Shown: positions 22,901 to 36,300 of the stretch, piece after piece
How positions within the stretch are numbered: the first letter of the stretch is position 1
Layout: every line of letters begins with the position of its first letter
From: Cymodocea nodosa
Taxonomy: Eukaryota; Streptophyta; Magnoliopsida; Alismatales; Cymodoceaceae
Reading direction: 5' to 3'
Assembly (NCBI GenBank): GCA_036874045.1
Contig: JAZBRI010000004.1
Span: forward strand, 6,572,001-6,636,000
DNA length: 64,000 bases
The notes under the pieces: model-generated
Seen by the model: only the letters and a program-made list of their open reading frames with translations
The model's database searches: none
Told to the model about the DNA's origin: nothing
Program-made: the position numbers and the translations under genes

Positions 22901-24986
22901 CCACATTCACAACAAACTACATCATGCTTCAATCAATTCTAGATAAAATAAGTGAATGGAAGAACACGTTCAACTTTGAAAGGTAATATAGATACCTAAT
23001 AGTAAATTTCCTCTAGGTAGGAAGGTAACAAATATTGTTATTGACCACTCTTTTTAAGACAATACAAGGAAATAGTCAATATAATGTTGTCTATTATAAA
23101 TGTACTTTGGTAGATGGCGACAAAAGACTCAATGAGTTTCTTATAGGAAGCAATAGTTTGATAAAAACTGTTACAAGAGATGCACTACAAAGAACCTCCA
23201 AGGTTTATTTTAAAATTATAGAGAGATGGAATAAAAATCCCTACCATACATTGCATAAAGCTAGTAAATGGTTATTTATAAAAAAATTCATATTTTATAA
23301 ATTAGATATCAAACATTATGATTTACCTACGAATGTTTTGTTGTCAATGTGTCACACATCTCTCTCCTCTATAATATAAGCATTGGTTTTTTATGACCTA
23401 CTAGAAAATCTGAAGACAATCATGAAAAGTTGGAGCTCAAGGTTTAAAAACAAGTGGAAGTCTTGAGGGAAATTAAATGCCTTACAGACCACCTGTTAGG
23501 ACTTAGGATTTGCAGACAATGGAAGATGCTTTTCCACCAAATTCTAGAGATCTCTTGCAAATTATGCAGCCTATGATAAGGGCAAGCTCAAACCAGCAGG
23601 ACATAGGCTCCTCATCATGGTCTATGAAGTCTGTTGATAACACATGGAGGATAGAATGAATCACTGTTTCAGGTTTAGAAGAGGGACCTGGATGTTGTCT
23701 TGTATGGTGTGTTATATCTTTTTTCCTTTTGGGGGAAAAACTACATTACTGGGTCCTGAGGGCTTTTGCTCTGTTTTGAGGTGTATGTGGTTTGGGATTT
23801 ATGGGTTAATCTTCCTAGTCAACCCTATTCTCTTGTTGGTTGATATTTATTAATTAATAAGAATTTTCCTTGTCGTTTACAAAAAATGTAGGACTAGACC
23901 ACATAAGTCGTTTCCTTTCATTTATTTCAATCCATCAATAAATCTTTCATTATATTATGTAATCGTACACCTTTGTTCACTATTTTAATCAAGCAATATT
24001 TGATCTACTTCTTTTAGTTTCACCTAAATTAATTCATTTTTATTTTCTTATAGGTGCATTTATAGCCTTCTATGGGTTGACCAAACCATCTAAGATGATT
24101 TTTCCTTATTTTATTCTTAATATAAGTGACTCGTACCTTATTTTTAGATGCAATTGTTTCTTATTACTCATTATTACAACTCACCTATATTAGCAGTCTC
24201 ATTCTCTTATACCATTCTCATGGTGTGTGTGTGTGAGAGAGAGAGAGAGAGAAAACAAAGTGTTTTCTCCCTTCAATCAAATAAAAGATAATGATAGGGT
24301 AAAAAATCCTTCACGAATGCTTGTTTAAACTAGTTGCTCAAATTTCTAGATTTAAGAATGTTTTCATTAACTAATCAAAAAAAACTGAAACTTGCAATCT
24401 GCAAAAAACAAAGAATTTAAATCTTATAACCAAGTTCAAACTCATATAAGTACACAATTTCCATAGAAGTTTCTTTTTATTGTTAACATTTAGAACCTTT
24501 TTCTCAATGTTGTAAATCATATAAATAAAAAATGAAAAAAATCAATCACAAATAAATAGGAATGCTCATAGTGTACTCTCAGCATATCTGTCTAGAGGTA
24601 GCATCCATCAGGAAAAGTGAAAATGATTTTACCTAATGACACTTCCTTTACTGCCAAAAAACTTTACCAAGTCCACAGCATTGTTACCTGCTTTACTGAG
24701 AAAAAAAAAATGTTTCATGATCTAAAACATAAACTTCTACTTGTGAAGTGAAATCTTTGACATTTAGTTAAAAGATAAGTGGAAAGGAACCTATTTGTAA
24801 ATTGATCAAATCCTCTTCGACTCTTTTTTCCAAGCCTGTACTCTTTGGCAGATGCAACATTTTGAATGGCCATCTAGAATTAATGAAAAAATGCCATCAT
24901 GGCAATATCAAATCAAAAGGACATTGTTTGGAAATTTTCAACAATCATGTAAAGTACGGAGGAAACAACATAAACCCCAAATTGGC

Positions 24987-25029
<43 letters not shown>

Positions 25030-26677
25030 GATTTCATACTTACACAACATATGATTCTAGTATTCTTGGGAACTTAGTTAATTTTTCATTAATAGAAACA
25101 AGTTCCAATCCTAATCTATTTTATGTAAAAATATCTCTCTCACTACTTCAACTTATCCACTCATGGGTCATGGCCAGCTATTCATCGTCAGTTTAAAAAA
25201 ATGTCTAAATTTGTCAAACCAACCAACAGATGTCCAGAAAAAGGCAAGCAACATATGTGATGAATCTTGCACTTTGAAGGACTTCTATGACATATACTGA
25301 GTTATCATTATCATCTAATGACAGCTTATCCAGTTATCTTACTTTCAAGTTTCAACTCAACATACAGCTTAAACACATATAACATAAACAATTTATCCTA
25401 CTGCAAACTGATTAGATCATGATTCACTAAGGCCCTCTTCTACAGAACTTCGTTTTTCCACTGACTTGAAATTTCGTATTAATAAGTAGAGCATAATTTG
25501 GAGGCTGTGTAAAATTCTGCCTTTTTGTTATTTTTTAATATAAAATTCTGTTGAATCCACAGTCAAACGTATGTTTTTGGCATGGGGCTTGCCATTCATG
25601 AGAATTATATCAATGCTGCAAACTACAAACTCTTAACCACAGGAAGCATCATTTTTTAGGACGTGAGAGGGATCTAACCCCATAAAGTTGTTCCCTGATG
25701 GAAACTGCAATCGCAGGCTGCAGCAAACACATACGAGGGAGAACGTCAGTACGAAAGAGAAAAATTGAAGTTCAATGAATAGATGCAATCGCAAGTAAAA
25801 TTGCTCACTCCGACTTCAGGATCCTTAATGTTCAAGTCAGTGCACAAGATCCTGGCAAACTCTTCCGGGTCACTTTGTAAGTTGCCCAGGTCCTGTAAAG
25901 AGGAATATGCACGCTACTTCGATGAGCACGAAGTTAAAAATGCAGCTACATAAGAGGCAGATCCCTTCTCACCCATAAGAACTGATCCCGTACGACGGTG
26001 TTATTGACTCGAAGATCAAGCTGCAAAGTAAGAGAAAGAACAACCTTACACAATCCATGCATGATCGTAGTTAATAGTAGGAGTGTAAGAGGAGTGGCGA
26101 AGACACCTTGATAGGCACAATTTTCTCTCTCGCTTGCATGTCTTGGCCCTCCAATGAACGAAAATCAGCAATCTGCGAGTGTATGGACTGAGCGATCTGG
26201 TTAATGAATGTTGGAGGAAGTTTGAGATCCTTGACGGTTCTTTTCGCAAAGCTGATAACTTCCGAATCAGGATCTGCATGAACAATCGATCGATCAGGTA
26301 CACAAGCAGCAAGATGTACATATGAAATGAGTTGTTTTTTTTTGACGAACCGTAAACAGAAAGAAAGAAAGAAAGAGAAGAAAATGTTAAAAGTACCGTC
26401 GGGATTCCAGGTAAAGGCGTCTCTGAAGCGATGGTTGTCAATGTCAATGTCCAAGCGAATAGGAACCAGATTGTCCGAAGCTGGTCTGCGTCGCGTTTCC
26501 AGTAAAGAAACGAACAAAGGAGAAGGAGAAGTGTGATCATTGTGTGCATCGATTGAGACTTTGGTTTTGTTCTACAGCAGAATAAAATTCAGAAGATCAC
26601 CCATTTCTTGGACAGCATGCTCACATCTTAAATTTGATGATGGGTGGTCTATACGCGCCAGGCGGCAGAGGCTTCAT
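19925..26677 (-). CDS. BSH: SNF5/SMARCB1-type SWI/SNF subunit (BUSHY)
   Basis: Core subunit of the plant SWI/SNF chromatin remodelling complex. Ten exons in phase: 26625-26677, 26397-26485, 26107-26273, 25973-26020, 25809-25892, 25679-25717, 24791-24873, 24633-24695, 20045-20144 and a tiny 19925-19933, for 244 residues, close to the ~240 of rice and Arabidopsis BSH. The start MKPLPPGAYRPPIIKFKI fits the plant N-terminus. The two SNF5 repeats are NLVPIRLDIDIDNHRFRDAF...FAKRTVKDLKLPP and LDLRVNNTVVRDQFLW...EEFARILCTDLNIKDPEVG. Then come AVSIREQLYG, a basic linker, NNAVDLVKFFGSKGSVIRKR and KEWDLYDPIVDILSNEEVAAL. Homologues have Glu where LYG has Gly at the end of the 39-bp exon. The last acceptor is uncertain: the stronger AG gives ...LRKVS and stop; an AG 5 bp later would add ~38 residues, ending at 19812. 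One intron is ~4.5 kb and repeat-filled. Confidence 0.93.
20255..21600 (-). mobile_element. Possible decayed hAT-like element (low confidence)
   Basis: Near 20280-20340 lies a GC-richer stretch with AAGGCG motifs and an inverted pair (CGAGTGCCT ... AGGCACTCG), a pattern common at the ends of some plant hAT-type elements. At ~21395-21570 the minus strand has an acidic open stretch (ITYSKKGKLPMLVSRRMEKC, then EDNEDEEDANFERN) that could be the tail of a transposase. A direct repeat 'acaagcataat' occurs at 20242-20252 and 21261-21271. An RTE fragment sits between. I could not define true termini. Confidence 0.3.
20577..21190 (-). mobile_element. RTE LINE fragment in BSH intron
   Basis: Read on the minus strand it gives the RTE C-terminal signature (pieces like MKWRNVSRMLCD, then the 3' tail 'attatggtttgaattgttat'). 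It starts in mid reverse transcriptase and runs to the 3' end, so it is 5'-truncated. Same strand as BSH. Confidence 0.6.
22235..22450 (-). mobile_element. L1-type LINE 3' end (antisense view)
   Basis: On the plus strand 'gaaaaagaaaaaaggtggat' followed by 'cttattaacaagaataagag' is the reversed form of a plant L1 3' UTR and A-tail. Similar tails occur at 33230-33260 and 48420-48465. No coding remains; the upstream end is not clear. Confidence 0.4.
23395..23885 (+). mobile_element. Probable L1 LINE 3' terminal region
   Basis: Non-coding remnant ending 'ggttgatatttattaattaa', 'gtttacaaaaaa', as seen at the 3' ends of plant L1 elements with RNase H tails. It lies in the 4.5-kb BSH intron. Just upstream, 23035-23379 has an open frame of 114 residues that I do not recognise. 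Confidence 0.38.
23890..24190 (-). mobile_element. RTE LINE 3' fragment in BSH intron
   Basis: On the minus strand it reads KNHLRWFGQPIEGYKC followed by the family's 3' tail, matching the conserved LRWFGH segment of RTE reverse transcriptases. About 300 bp, 5'-truncated. Confidence 0.6.
24223..24253 (+). repeat. (GT)n(GA)n microsatellite
   Basis: A short GT run passes directly into about nine GA units, inside a BSH intron. Confidence 0.85.
24986..25028 (+). repeat. (TA)n(GA)n microsatellite
   Basis: About eleven TA units pass directly into about ten GA units, ~110 bp upstream (in BSH orientation) of a BSH exon acceptor. Confidence 0.88.
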
Positions 26678-27355
26678 TTCTGTCGTCAGTGAATGAGAGA
26701 ATCACAGGTCGACCGGAGCAAAACCCTAGTTCCTCGAGGCGCAGAATCCAAAGGCCGAGATGGATCGTGTCGGGTCAGGAATAAAATCCGATCTGTGGAA
26801 GGTGCTAACAACCCACCTAGAAAAAGAATCGGGTCGATTGAACCATTTATTTAACTGTCGATCTGCCTGTACATTCTTTTTGTTCCTACAGTAGTTTCAT
26901 AATTGAAGCATTTAATTTAATATTATCTATCTTTTATAACGAAAGAATTGAACTACTTATCACTCACGTTCTCTTTTAACAAATCCTACCACAATATCTC
27001 GGTTATTAAATGACCCTGTTAATCCCAGAGTGATTAATTGGACGACGCTATTCGATGACCTTACCGAGCGTAAGGCACCTACACTACTTGTTGGAGAATT
27101 ACCGACATGTCGTTAGCATGTACTGTCGTACTTCACATCATTAATGATACTTCACAAAAGAACACAAGAAAAAAAGACCATGTGAATCATTCTATTATCT
27201 CTGAAAGTTAAAAAGCACACAGAAATAAATGTACAATATTCTAGCAATACAAATTACTCAAAACAGAAAGGCTCCAAATTCACCTTACACAGGTTTCAGA
27301 AAAAAGGACGTTAAGTGGTGAACCCCTTTTCTCTAACCAAACTTCTCTCTTTCAC
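26678..27355. other. BSH promoter and PPOX 3' region
   Basis: Tandem gene spacer on the minus strand. The part near 26700-26800 is GC-richer and holds the presumed BSH 5' UTR. I see no further gene or repeat. Confidence 0.45.
26721..26729 (-). promoter_or_regulatory. Telo-box-like motif upstream of BSH
   Basis: Read on the BSH strand the sequence is CTAGGGTTT, ~45 bp before the start codon. Telo-boxes (AGGGTTT/AAACCCT) are frequent near transcription starts of plant housekeeping genes. Role inferred from position only. Confidence 0.45.
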
Positions 27356-30300
27356 CTATTTGTATGCATACTTGGAGAGAAATTTGGAGACCTCAGTGGC
27401 ACTTTCATAAGCCCCCTCTATACAACGACCCAGAGCCACGCCTGCTACATAGTTGCCTCCAAGAAATATCCCCTTGTAACCTCCCGTATGAAGTGCGCTT
27501 CTTGCAACCTCTAGATGGTCCAGATGGCCAATTTGGAACTGCGGTATGGCTCGAGACCATGTTCTGACACCGAGAATGGTAGGATCCTCTGCCTTTGGGT
27601 TGATAAGCATTTTCCGAAGATCACGGTCAACTGCTTCCACTAGCTCCCCTTCAGTCTGTGTCAATCATATGACGTTAATTAGTTGAGTAATATGTAATAT
27701 ATAATCCTAAAATGATGTCACACAGTTCAGATTTACACCCTCTTCTTGCCTACACCATAACCAAGGGTTGTGAAAAAGCTTTCTAATGAGAAATACTTAC
27801 ACCCCCCCCCAGAAAAAAAAAAAAAAACCATGAAGTTATCCTACGCTTGGAAGAAGAAAGAAGATGAATATAGTAGTAGTTTTATTCTTCTTTCCCAACC
27901 AAAGCAGGTGATTGAGAGAATAAGTTGATAGATTCTAAAATAATGACCACAAAGTAGATTAATAAAATCAAGATGGGAACCTTCCTGTAGGACGTTGGAA
28001 AACCTCATTGAACTTGAATGAAGACGAGTGTCAGACAAGAACTAAACATAGATTAATAAAATATTTATGGCTGCCTCCTAAAGAACATCCCTATTTGGAA
28101 TTTCAACACTAAATATTCATCTCATCTTTTTCATTCATTTGACCAAGCAAACCTGTAACAAAATCATGTAAGTTCACCTTCATGAACACACATCTCCTAA
28201 TATTAGTTGACTATTTTGGTTAGGTGAAAGTCACCCATACTACCAAACAACTAATGTCTTTATCCTACCATGTAGATTAGTCATATGAATCTTTCCTTCC
28301 GTTTATTTTTGTTCATCACTAGATCTTCTGTTAAATTATATAATTTTAAATATTTTGTACTATTTCTAACTAACTAATTCTTAGTCTTCCTCTATCGCTA
28401 TTAGTTTTATCTAAATTGATCAATTCTTCCTTTCTTGCAAATGCATCTATATGGATACAAAATATATAAAATCTTTTGAACCATCTAATTTCTGCAACAT
28501 TTTCATAGTATATGACAATCTTCTGTTTCCTAGAATCTGCTACAAAAAATAAGCACTAATTTGTCCTTAGAAAGTTGACCATATTATTTAGGTCAAATCA
28601 GGGAAGATTCACATTAATAAAAATTGGTATCATCTGAAGGAACATTGAAAGTTCAGCAGTCGGTAAAGAAATCCTGCTGTAATATGGCCTTTCACATGAT
28701 ACTGATCAATAAGCTGTGGAACAATAATGATTTTTTGGCATTATTTTCTGATAATGATGGTCAATTGTCATGGGAAAAAAAACATCAAACTCTAATTAGA
28801 TACCTCCTTGCACAATAATCTCTTTCTTTCTTAATCTAAGAACCGGGTTTTCTTTCATAAAATATAAATATACGATCTTAAGTGTCTTGGGAAAACAACT
28901 TGATCACTACAGAACAAGCACCCAATTCGGTGGTATTCCCACTTCATCTACTCTCGTTCTCGAATTGAGGCACCAAAGTGACACCATTGCTCGCCAACAA
29001 TATGTATAGTAGTTCACATTCAGAATGTTATGCATATTTTGTGTTCACTCCTCGTTTTACTATAAAAGTAACTAAGTATGCAATGATTGAATGCAGCCTG
29101 ATTTCTGCAGCAGACTACACGATAATGAATAAGATAGTACCTTAGATATAATGCCAGTATTTGTAGCTCCTCCAATATAGTTCAGAAGCAACACCCTACC
29201 TGTAGGAGCTCTATTGGGAAAGAGAGATGAGCTGTATATTGTTCCTGCACAACAACATATTACAAGTTTCACTGGAATAAGGAACTTCAGCAGAAGAAAA
29301 ATTTTATAGGAAAAAAGGTGAACAACCATTGAACGGGACAGTTGCTTTACTAACTAATACAAGGAAAAATGACAGAACTCATGTTTCATTAATTCTGATT
29401 GCATCCAAGTTATTTTACTTTTCAAGTATGGACAGAGATCCCTGAAAGAGACAACACTCGCTAGAAAGCATATGATTACTCATCCAAGTATACACCTCTC
29501 AGTAAGTATATGATTGTGTTTTTGTTCAATTACCCTTTCTTATAATTTCATAATATGACTCATTAACTTAATATCATGATAATTATAACAATTCTGTATG
29601 TCTCTATTATTTTTAGTTATAGATGGTAAAGAATTCTTTCTTAATACATATGACATCTTCTTTGTCTTCAAAATTATATTAAAATTTTAGTTAACCACTT
29701 AATCCCTACTTCATCTATATACTTCCACACCAATAGAAATACCATTTAAATCAATAGTTTTTCCGTATTTCATTTTTATAATGACTTTCTTCTACCTCCA
29801 AATTACTAATTCTTTTAAAATAATTATAGTTTATATCTTTTGTACTACTAAAATTTTACATGTAAAAGTCTTCTATGATAGATTCATCAAAAAGTTTACT
29901 AAAATACCTACACCATTTATTTTTTATTTCTTTTTCTTTTACTAAAACTATTGTCTTTAACACATTTATTTTATATCTATAGATTTTCTTTCTCTAGCCT
30001 TAGCCAATTTATATGTTTTATTTTCTCTTTATTTTGTGTTTAAATTATCATATAATTCCTTATAGGCTTTATTTTTAGTGTCACTAGCAATTTCTTGGCA
30101 TTCCTTCTTGCTAGCTTATATTTCTTCAAAATTTCCTCATTTCTACATTTATGATAAGTTTTATAGCATTTCCTACGTCAAAAAGAAATGGTCATTTTTT
30201 GTTATCACTAGAATGTAGATTTAATAAAAATAGGAATAATGATGAAGGTATATACTTAGATGGCCATAAAATTTATAAAAGCAAGATTTTTAAATACGTA

Positions 30301-33300
30301 GGGTTTATAACAAATAGCAATAGTATATTAATAGATTATTCATAGGATTAAAGTAGGATGAACAAAGAGGAGAAATACTTTCAGAGTGTTATGTGATAAA
30401 AGAAAATTCTATAAAACTATTATTCACTTAACTATACTTCATGACTTAAAATATTAGACTATAAAGCATAACCATATGCAAAAAATTAGTATTACTGAAA
30501 TATGTATGCTTAGGATCATAATAAATAGTAATAGTAAATCATAGGATTAAAGTAGGATGAACAAAGAGGAGAAATGTTTTCAAAGTGTTATGTGATAAAA
30601 GAAAATTCTAGAAAACTATTATTATACTTTATGACTTAAAATATTATACTATAAAACATGACCATATGCAAAAAATTAGTATTACTGAGATGTGTATGCT
30701 TAAATGGATGATAATACTATAAAAGATAAAAATAATTTTATTACAAATAGACTAAGAGTTTCATTTATTGAAAATAAGATAATAAAAAGTTAGCTTCAGT
30801 GATTTGATTATATTCTTACAAGACTAAAGAATGCATCAGTTAGAAGAAGAGATTTAATTAGTGTAGAAGAGATTAAAGTAGTAGTCTTAAAACTACTTGA
30901 TTAAGAATTATAAGAAAAAATTTAAATTTATGTAATTTAACCAAAGACTTGGTAATAGTAATATTTAGAAGAAAAAGATTCATATGACCGATCGATCCCA
31001 TGTAGTGGGATTAGAACTCAGATTATTTTAAAGATATCCTCTTATCACATATCATTCTAAAAACATTTTTCTACTTCATCTATCTTACTTTAATTTTAAT
31101 GATTTTTTGAAAGACCAAAGTTTGAGACAAAATCATTGTTGAAAACCTTGTTGTGGAACTTCCTAAGAGCTTGAAAACCACTAGTTAATCTTTTCATTTT
31201 GGCTATATGGCTCATTTCTAGTGGATCCTCTTATTTCAATCCCTAACCACACTTCCTGAACCCAACCTCCAATCTTTTTACACCACATCCTTCCAAAATC
31301 TATGCACTGCATGACAATGCAAACAACAACTCCAATTAATATTGTTGTCATAGGGTTTTTTTTTCCATGTCCTTTTGACAAAACCTAGGACCTATTGCCA
31401 CAAACTGTGCATTCATGATTCATCAATGTATACTAGTTGTCCAACTAGTTTACTTGGATATTGAATTTATGATTTTGGGCTTTTGAATAGGTTACGATGA
31501 GGCTTGGAGCATGGGTTATACTCAATGTTCACAAAAAATGGGAAGAAATTGTATGGATGAAAGATTAAAACATTTTAAAAATGATATGTTTAAGAAAGAA
31601 TTTTTCAAAAAGGTACATATTAAACTTAATGAATTTGAATATACCTATACGTATCCAATCACCATATTTATCAATTATCAAATTAATTAAATTTGATAAA
31701 TTACAGTTCAATCACATGTAAAATAATTCATAAAATTGTATTTAATATATTCCACAATCACGCATCATTAAAGTGAAAAATACAACTAAAGAAGCATAAT
31801 TAAGTTCCTAAATAATGAAATCATTTCAATAACAACTCTAATAAGTAACGAAATTAAACATTTACAAGGGGTTTAAATGGCCTTTTCTGTTAGTTAGAAC
31901 ATTGGTTGGAGTAAATAACCACCACAATTTTTCCATTTCACCAAAGCCCAGTTGAATTATTCAAGCATGAGTCAACTGATATTATGCTATATGCCATATC
32001 CTACCACCTTTGAAAAGCAGTTAAATTAAATTGAAACATGGTACCAGCAACATGAGATTGACTACCTTATTAGGCTATTCTAGTTTAATTAGGTCTGTTT
32101 AGGCTATACCTACAGATTAGGATAATGGCTAAGGTAACAGCTAAGACATAAGAGTTGAACTCTAAGAATTTGTTCTAGACAAAAAGTGGATCTTTAAAAA
32201 TTTAGTTGAAAAAAAAAATTCATGCATTAAATTGAGGAGCATCTAGAAGTGGATAGTTTTTGTCTTTCCTTAGGGTTTGTGAAGTAGAAAACTAGTAAGT
32301 GCCCCTTTAAACTCAAAAAAGGCATGACCAATGGGATCCATTTAAGGTCAGCAAAATCACTGGCTTATATGGCAAATGAGATGAGTTTAAATGAGGTCCA
32401 CATATAGATATACTGAATTCCCATAATTCCATAGCAAAAGATTTGAGGATTAAAACTTTGCTAAATTACTTCCATTGAACCAAGAACTTAAATCATTTAG
32501 CCATTCAACAACCAGCTTTGTGTGCTTCTTTTATTACTTCAAGTTTATGAGTTCTCTCCTAAAATAAAGCTTTTTACATTGCACAGCACTTCTAAGGTAT
32601 GCTCTGTCATCCCCTGTTCATCAAAACTCTTAATCTCCAATCAATTGTCCACCTTTTGCGTCTAACATCTATTAACCAAAATTTAGACGTTTATGAAAAG
32701 TGGACTTTGAGTCTTTTGGCATACTTAAATCTCAGAAGTTAAATATGCATATTACTGTATTATGCAAAAAGTAAAGATGGAAGTACCTAATGTCTCCACT
32801 CCCTGACTACGTGGATGTAACTGACCAAAGCCCTGAAGTTCTCCATCTATCAAGCATTCCTTTCGGATTGCCTTCTTTGAATATGAAACAGTAACTGCTG
32901 CAACTGGTGGGTAGTAGAACTTGGCAAGGGCTTCTGAAGCATCATGCTGCAAAAAAAATAATCATGACCTTTAAAAGATTGTGCAAACAAAAGCATTCAG
33001 CACTACCAATGACTTCTGAAAGCAGTTCACATGTTCGGATAAGATTGATTTCTTTTCTTAAAAGTCCTTTTTTTGGAAAACAGGTGGATGATTCCCATTT
33101 ATAATTATCACCCAAAAGGATGATGATACATAAGGAAAACAGAATAATCATCTAAATGTCGAAACTTTTTGTTGAAGAAAGAATCAGATGATTCCCATTA
33201 ATAAACAAAGACCACCCAAAAGGCAATAATTTTTTTTCGAAGAGTGAAAGGGTGAATCTCATTAATTAAAATAAGATATATTCAAAAACAGTAGATTCTT

Positions 33301-36300
33301 ATCCAGGAGATAAAGAATCAAAATAAAACTAGGGAGTAAAAAAATTCAAAAAAAAAAGTTACACATTTAGAAAAACACTCAGAAGTAGAAAAACACCTTA
33401 GCTGAGTAAAAGATTTATTCTGTAGAAAACCACTGGCTGGTTTCGTTCTGTCTGCCTGTTTGAAGTCTTTAGTCATTAGCTAGCCCTCAACCACAAAGTT
33501 GACTCTCCAATATCCACAAGAAGAGGAGTATGATCAGATCCAACACAAGGAATTCCCTTCATTGTAACATTAAGATGATCTTCCCATCTGCCATCAACCA
33601 AGATCCTGTCTAATTTGGAGAGGGTGGGAAGATAATGAAAATTCAACCAAGCAAATGAGTGTCACTCGATTGGTGAGGCATGTTCCTCAATCCAAACAGA
33701 AAAAAGCTGCATTTCATAAGTGAAGACTCATCGGTAGATCTCTTCTCTGTACTTCTAATGCAACTGAATTCCCCAAGCACAATCCAATGTTGAGAACATT
33801 AAGATCTGATTGCTGATAGTTCCAGAAAAAGAGGCTTCACCCGGTCATTTAAAGGTCCATAGACTGAAGTGAACAATGCCAGCTCCCCACTGGTAGCCTC
33901 CAAAAGAACACTGCAAGAGGAGAGAATACGGTGCTTGATCAACACATCAAGATCCCCACTCAAGTTTTTCATCACATCTGAACCTGGACAAATCATCTTT
34001 GTCTCCTGACAAGCAGCCAAAGTGACTTTGTTCTGTCAGAGTGCATCCCCTATCCACTTCCTCTTCACCCTCTCATTGCACTCCCTGACTTCCAGTTTGA
34101 GAATTTCATTAATCACCATCAACAACCTTATTCAACATGGAGCACTCCTCAGGATCGACTTCAGAAGCCCCATGGCAATTATCCTTCACTATCACACATC
34201 CCTTTGCTCCAAGACCACATCTGTTCATCTTCTGTTGAAGTTCTTCTAACCCTCTAACAACACACATAATGAAGCTGCACAGTGAACAAGAGTTTGTGGC
34301 CAATGTGATTCTCCCTTTGGGGAGGCCCAAAAACAATAGGAGGGTGAGTAAAGAACTTCCCTACTCCATCCCTCCTTTCAAGCCTCCACCCTAGATACAA
34401 CCCTATTTGAAGTCAAACCTCCATCCATGGCATCTTCTCATGTACCAAACCTCCCTCCATATCAGGTATAACATTAGGCTTAACAATTGTCATAATAGAC
34501 AATAAACATCAAACACCAGACCACACTCCATAACCAACAACTTATCCTAAGACTACTCTCTAGAGGTCATAGCCTAAATCCTTTAATTGTTGAAGAAAGA
34601 GGCATGGGCTCTCCATAAAACCCATGCATTAGTGGCTAATAAGATGGTGCTCTAGGCTAGATGTTGGCTCTAAGCCTTCATAATGATGCTTTGGGCCAAT
34701 AGATTTGTGACATTTGGGTTAGGCCAATGAAAGGCCCCAATTAAGAGCTTTCATTGGACATCCACCAAGAATTTTCCAAATTTTAGAAGGATCTGATGCA
34801 TTCTCAGAATTAGAAACTTCAACCTTCTCATAAACCACAGCTTTAATCCACTCCCATACTTTCTCCTCCTACTCTTTAGAAAAATTCTCTAAAGCTGAAT
34901 TGTTCAACAATCCACTATGGACAAATGGGCTTGAAATGTGGAATGGTGAGTTTGCCTCCCTTGAAGAATTAGGAAAATGGGTCAAGCCATCACTTGAAGT
35001 AAAGCCCAAAACCCCTTGTCCGATGTCCCATTCATTGGTGCGTAACTAATCTGAAGGAATCCCAAAAAATTCACAACCTTCTGTACATGAGTTAGCCTAG
35101 CTTGAAAATTCTTCGTGTCAACAACCTATTTGGCATCTTCTTGGTGGTCCATTCCATTAAGACTAGAAGGCACCACTTCCACCCATGTACAAGGCATCTG
35201 GTTGATTGAGTGGGCCTACAAGTGAATGGTCTTCCCACACACCACCATTAGTAAAACAAGAACAACCTTGTCTTGTGACCTTACCCTCATTTTCTTTTAT
35301 TATTCTTTCCATTTCTGACTCCCTTGGAGCACCCTGATGGCCCTCCGCAAGGGACACTTTGATGAAGTTGCTTTGGAAGAAAATGGAGAAAAAAGAGAGG
35401 AAAAAAATGAAGGATGTCACAATGAAGCGAGATAAGGAACCAAGGCTATCCACAAAAGATCAAAGAGGCCCAATTACGAGTGAATGAATCTCCAATTCGA
35501 AAGGTCAAGGCAAAGTCAAAGCCAATTGGAGAGTGGGTCTAGGCAATTCCAAAGCAAAGAAAAAGACGTCGATCTAAATTCAATTCACCAGATATCGAAG
35601 CCAAGCAATTCCCTTCTTGAAACATGTGGCTTCAAGTCCAAGTTCTCCGTCAAAGAGAGGCGATGAATATCGAGTCACAAGTCCCAAACCTTCCACTTCA
35701 CTAACGCTTGCCGTCTTTTCGTAGGCTCAGGACATGCATTTCTGATAGCATAAGGTGCGTGATTGATGGCACAGAGCCTCTTTTCTTCTATCATATGAAG
35801 CTAGTCAAAGCAAGCTTGCAACCAATCTGCCTTTTCTAGCTGTGTCTCCATTAGTACCCACCCGTAATGATGGGATCTCAACTTCAACTAATAGAACCAC
35901 CTCCATGCCATACATGAGTATGTAAGGTGTAGTTCTTGTGGATGTCCCGATAGAGGTTTTGTATGTCCATAAAGCATAGAGAGCTTTTCATGCCAATATC
36001 GATATGTTTGCGTAATTTTCTCAATGATGCACTCCACATTCTTATTTTGTTGTTCTAAACATCAAATGTGGGAACTTTTTGGTGGAACACAAAACGTTCT
36101 TTTATAGCACTCTCTTTTCCTTTTACCCTTTATTTTACAAGAAGAGGATGAATCAAAGGATGGATGCAAGACCAAAGCAAGTGCAAAGAACCGAACTTCC
36201 TCGAAAGGAGGGGAATCAAAACAATCAAACCAAAGAGAAAACTTGACCATTCAATCTTGTGAACTAATCCAATCATTGGCTCCACTTCATCACATGATCT

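Noticed and set aside
26046-26549. 167-residue minus frame starting MHTMITLLLLLC (signal-peptide-like)
   Set aside because: It is another frame over BSH exons 2-3; the BSH frame is supported by splice sites and SNF5 motifs.
27801-27830. C-run followed by A-run resembling a poly(A) tail
   Set aside because: Simple homopolymers in an intron; no adjacent retroposed body was found.
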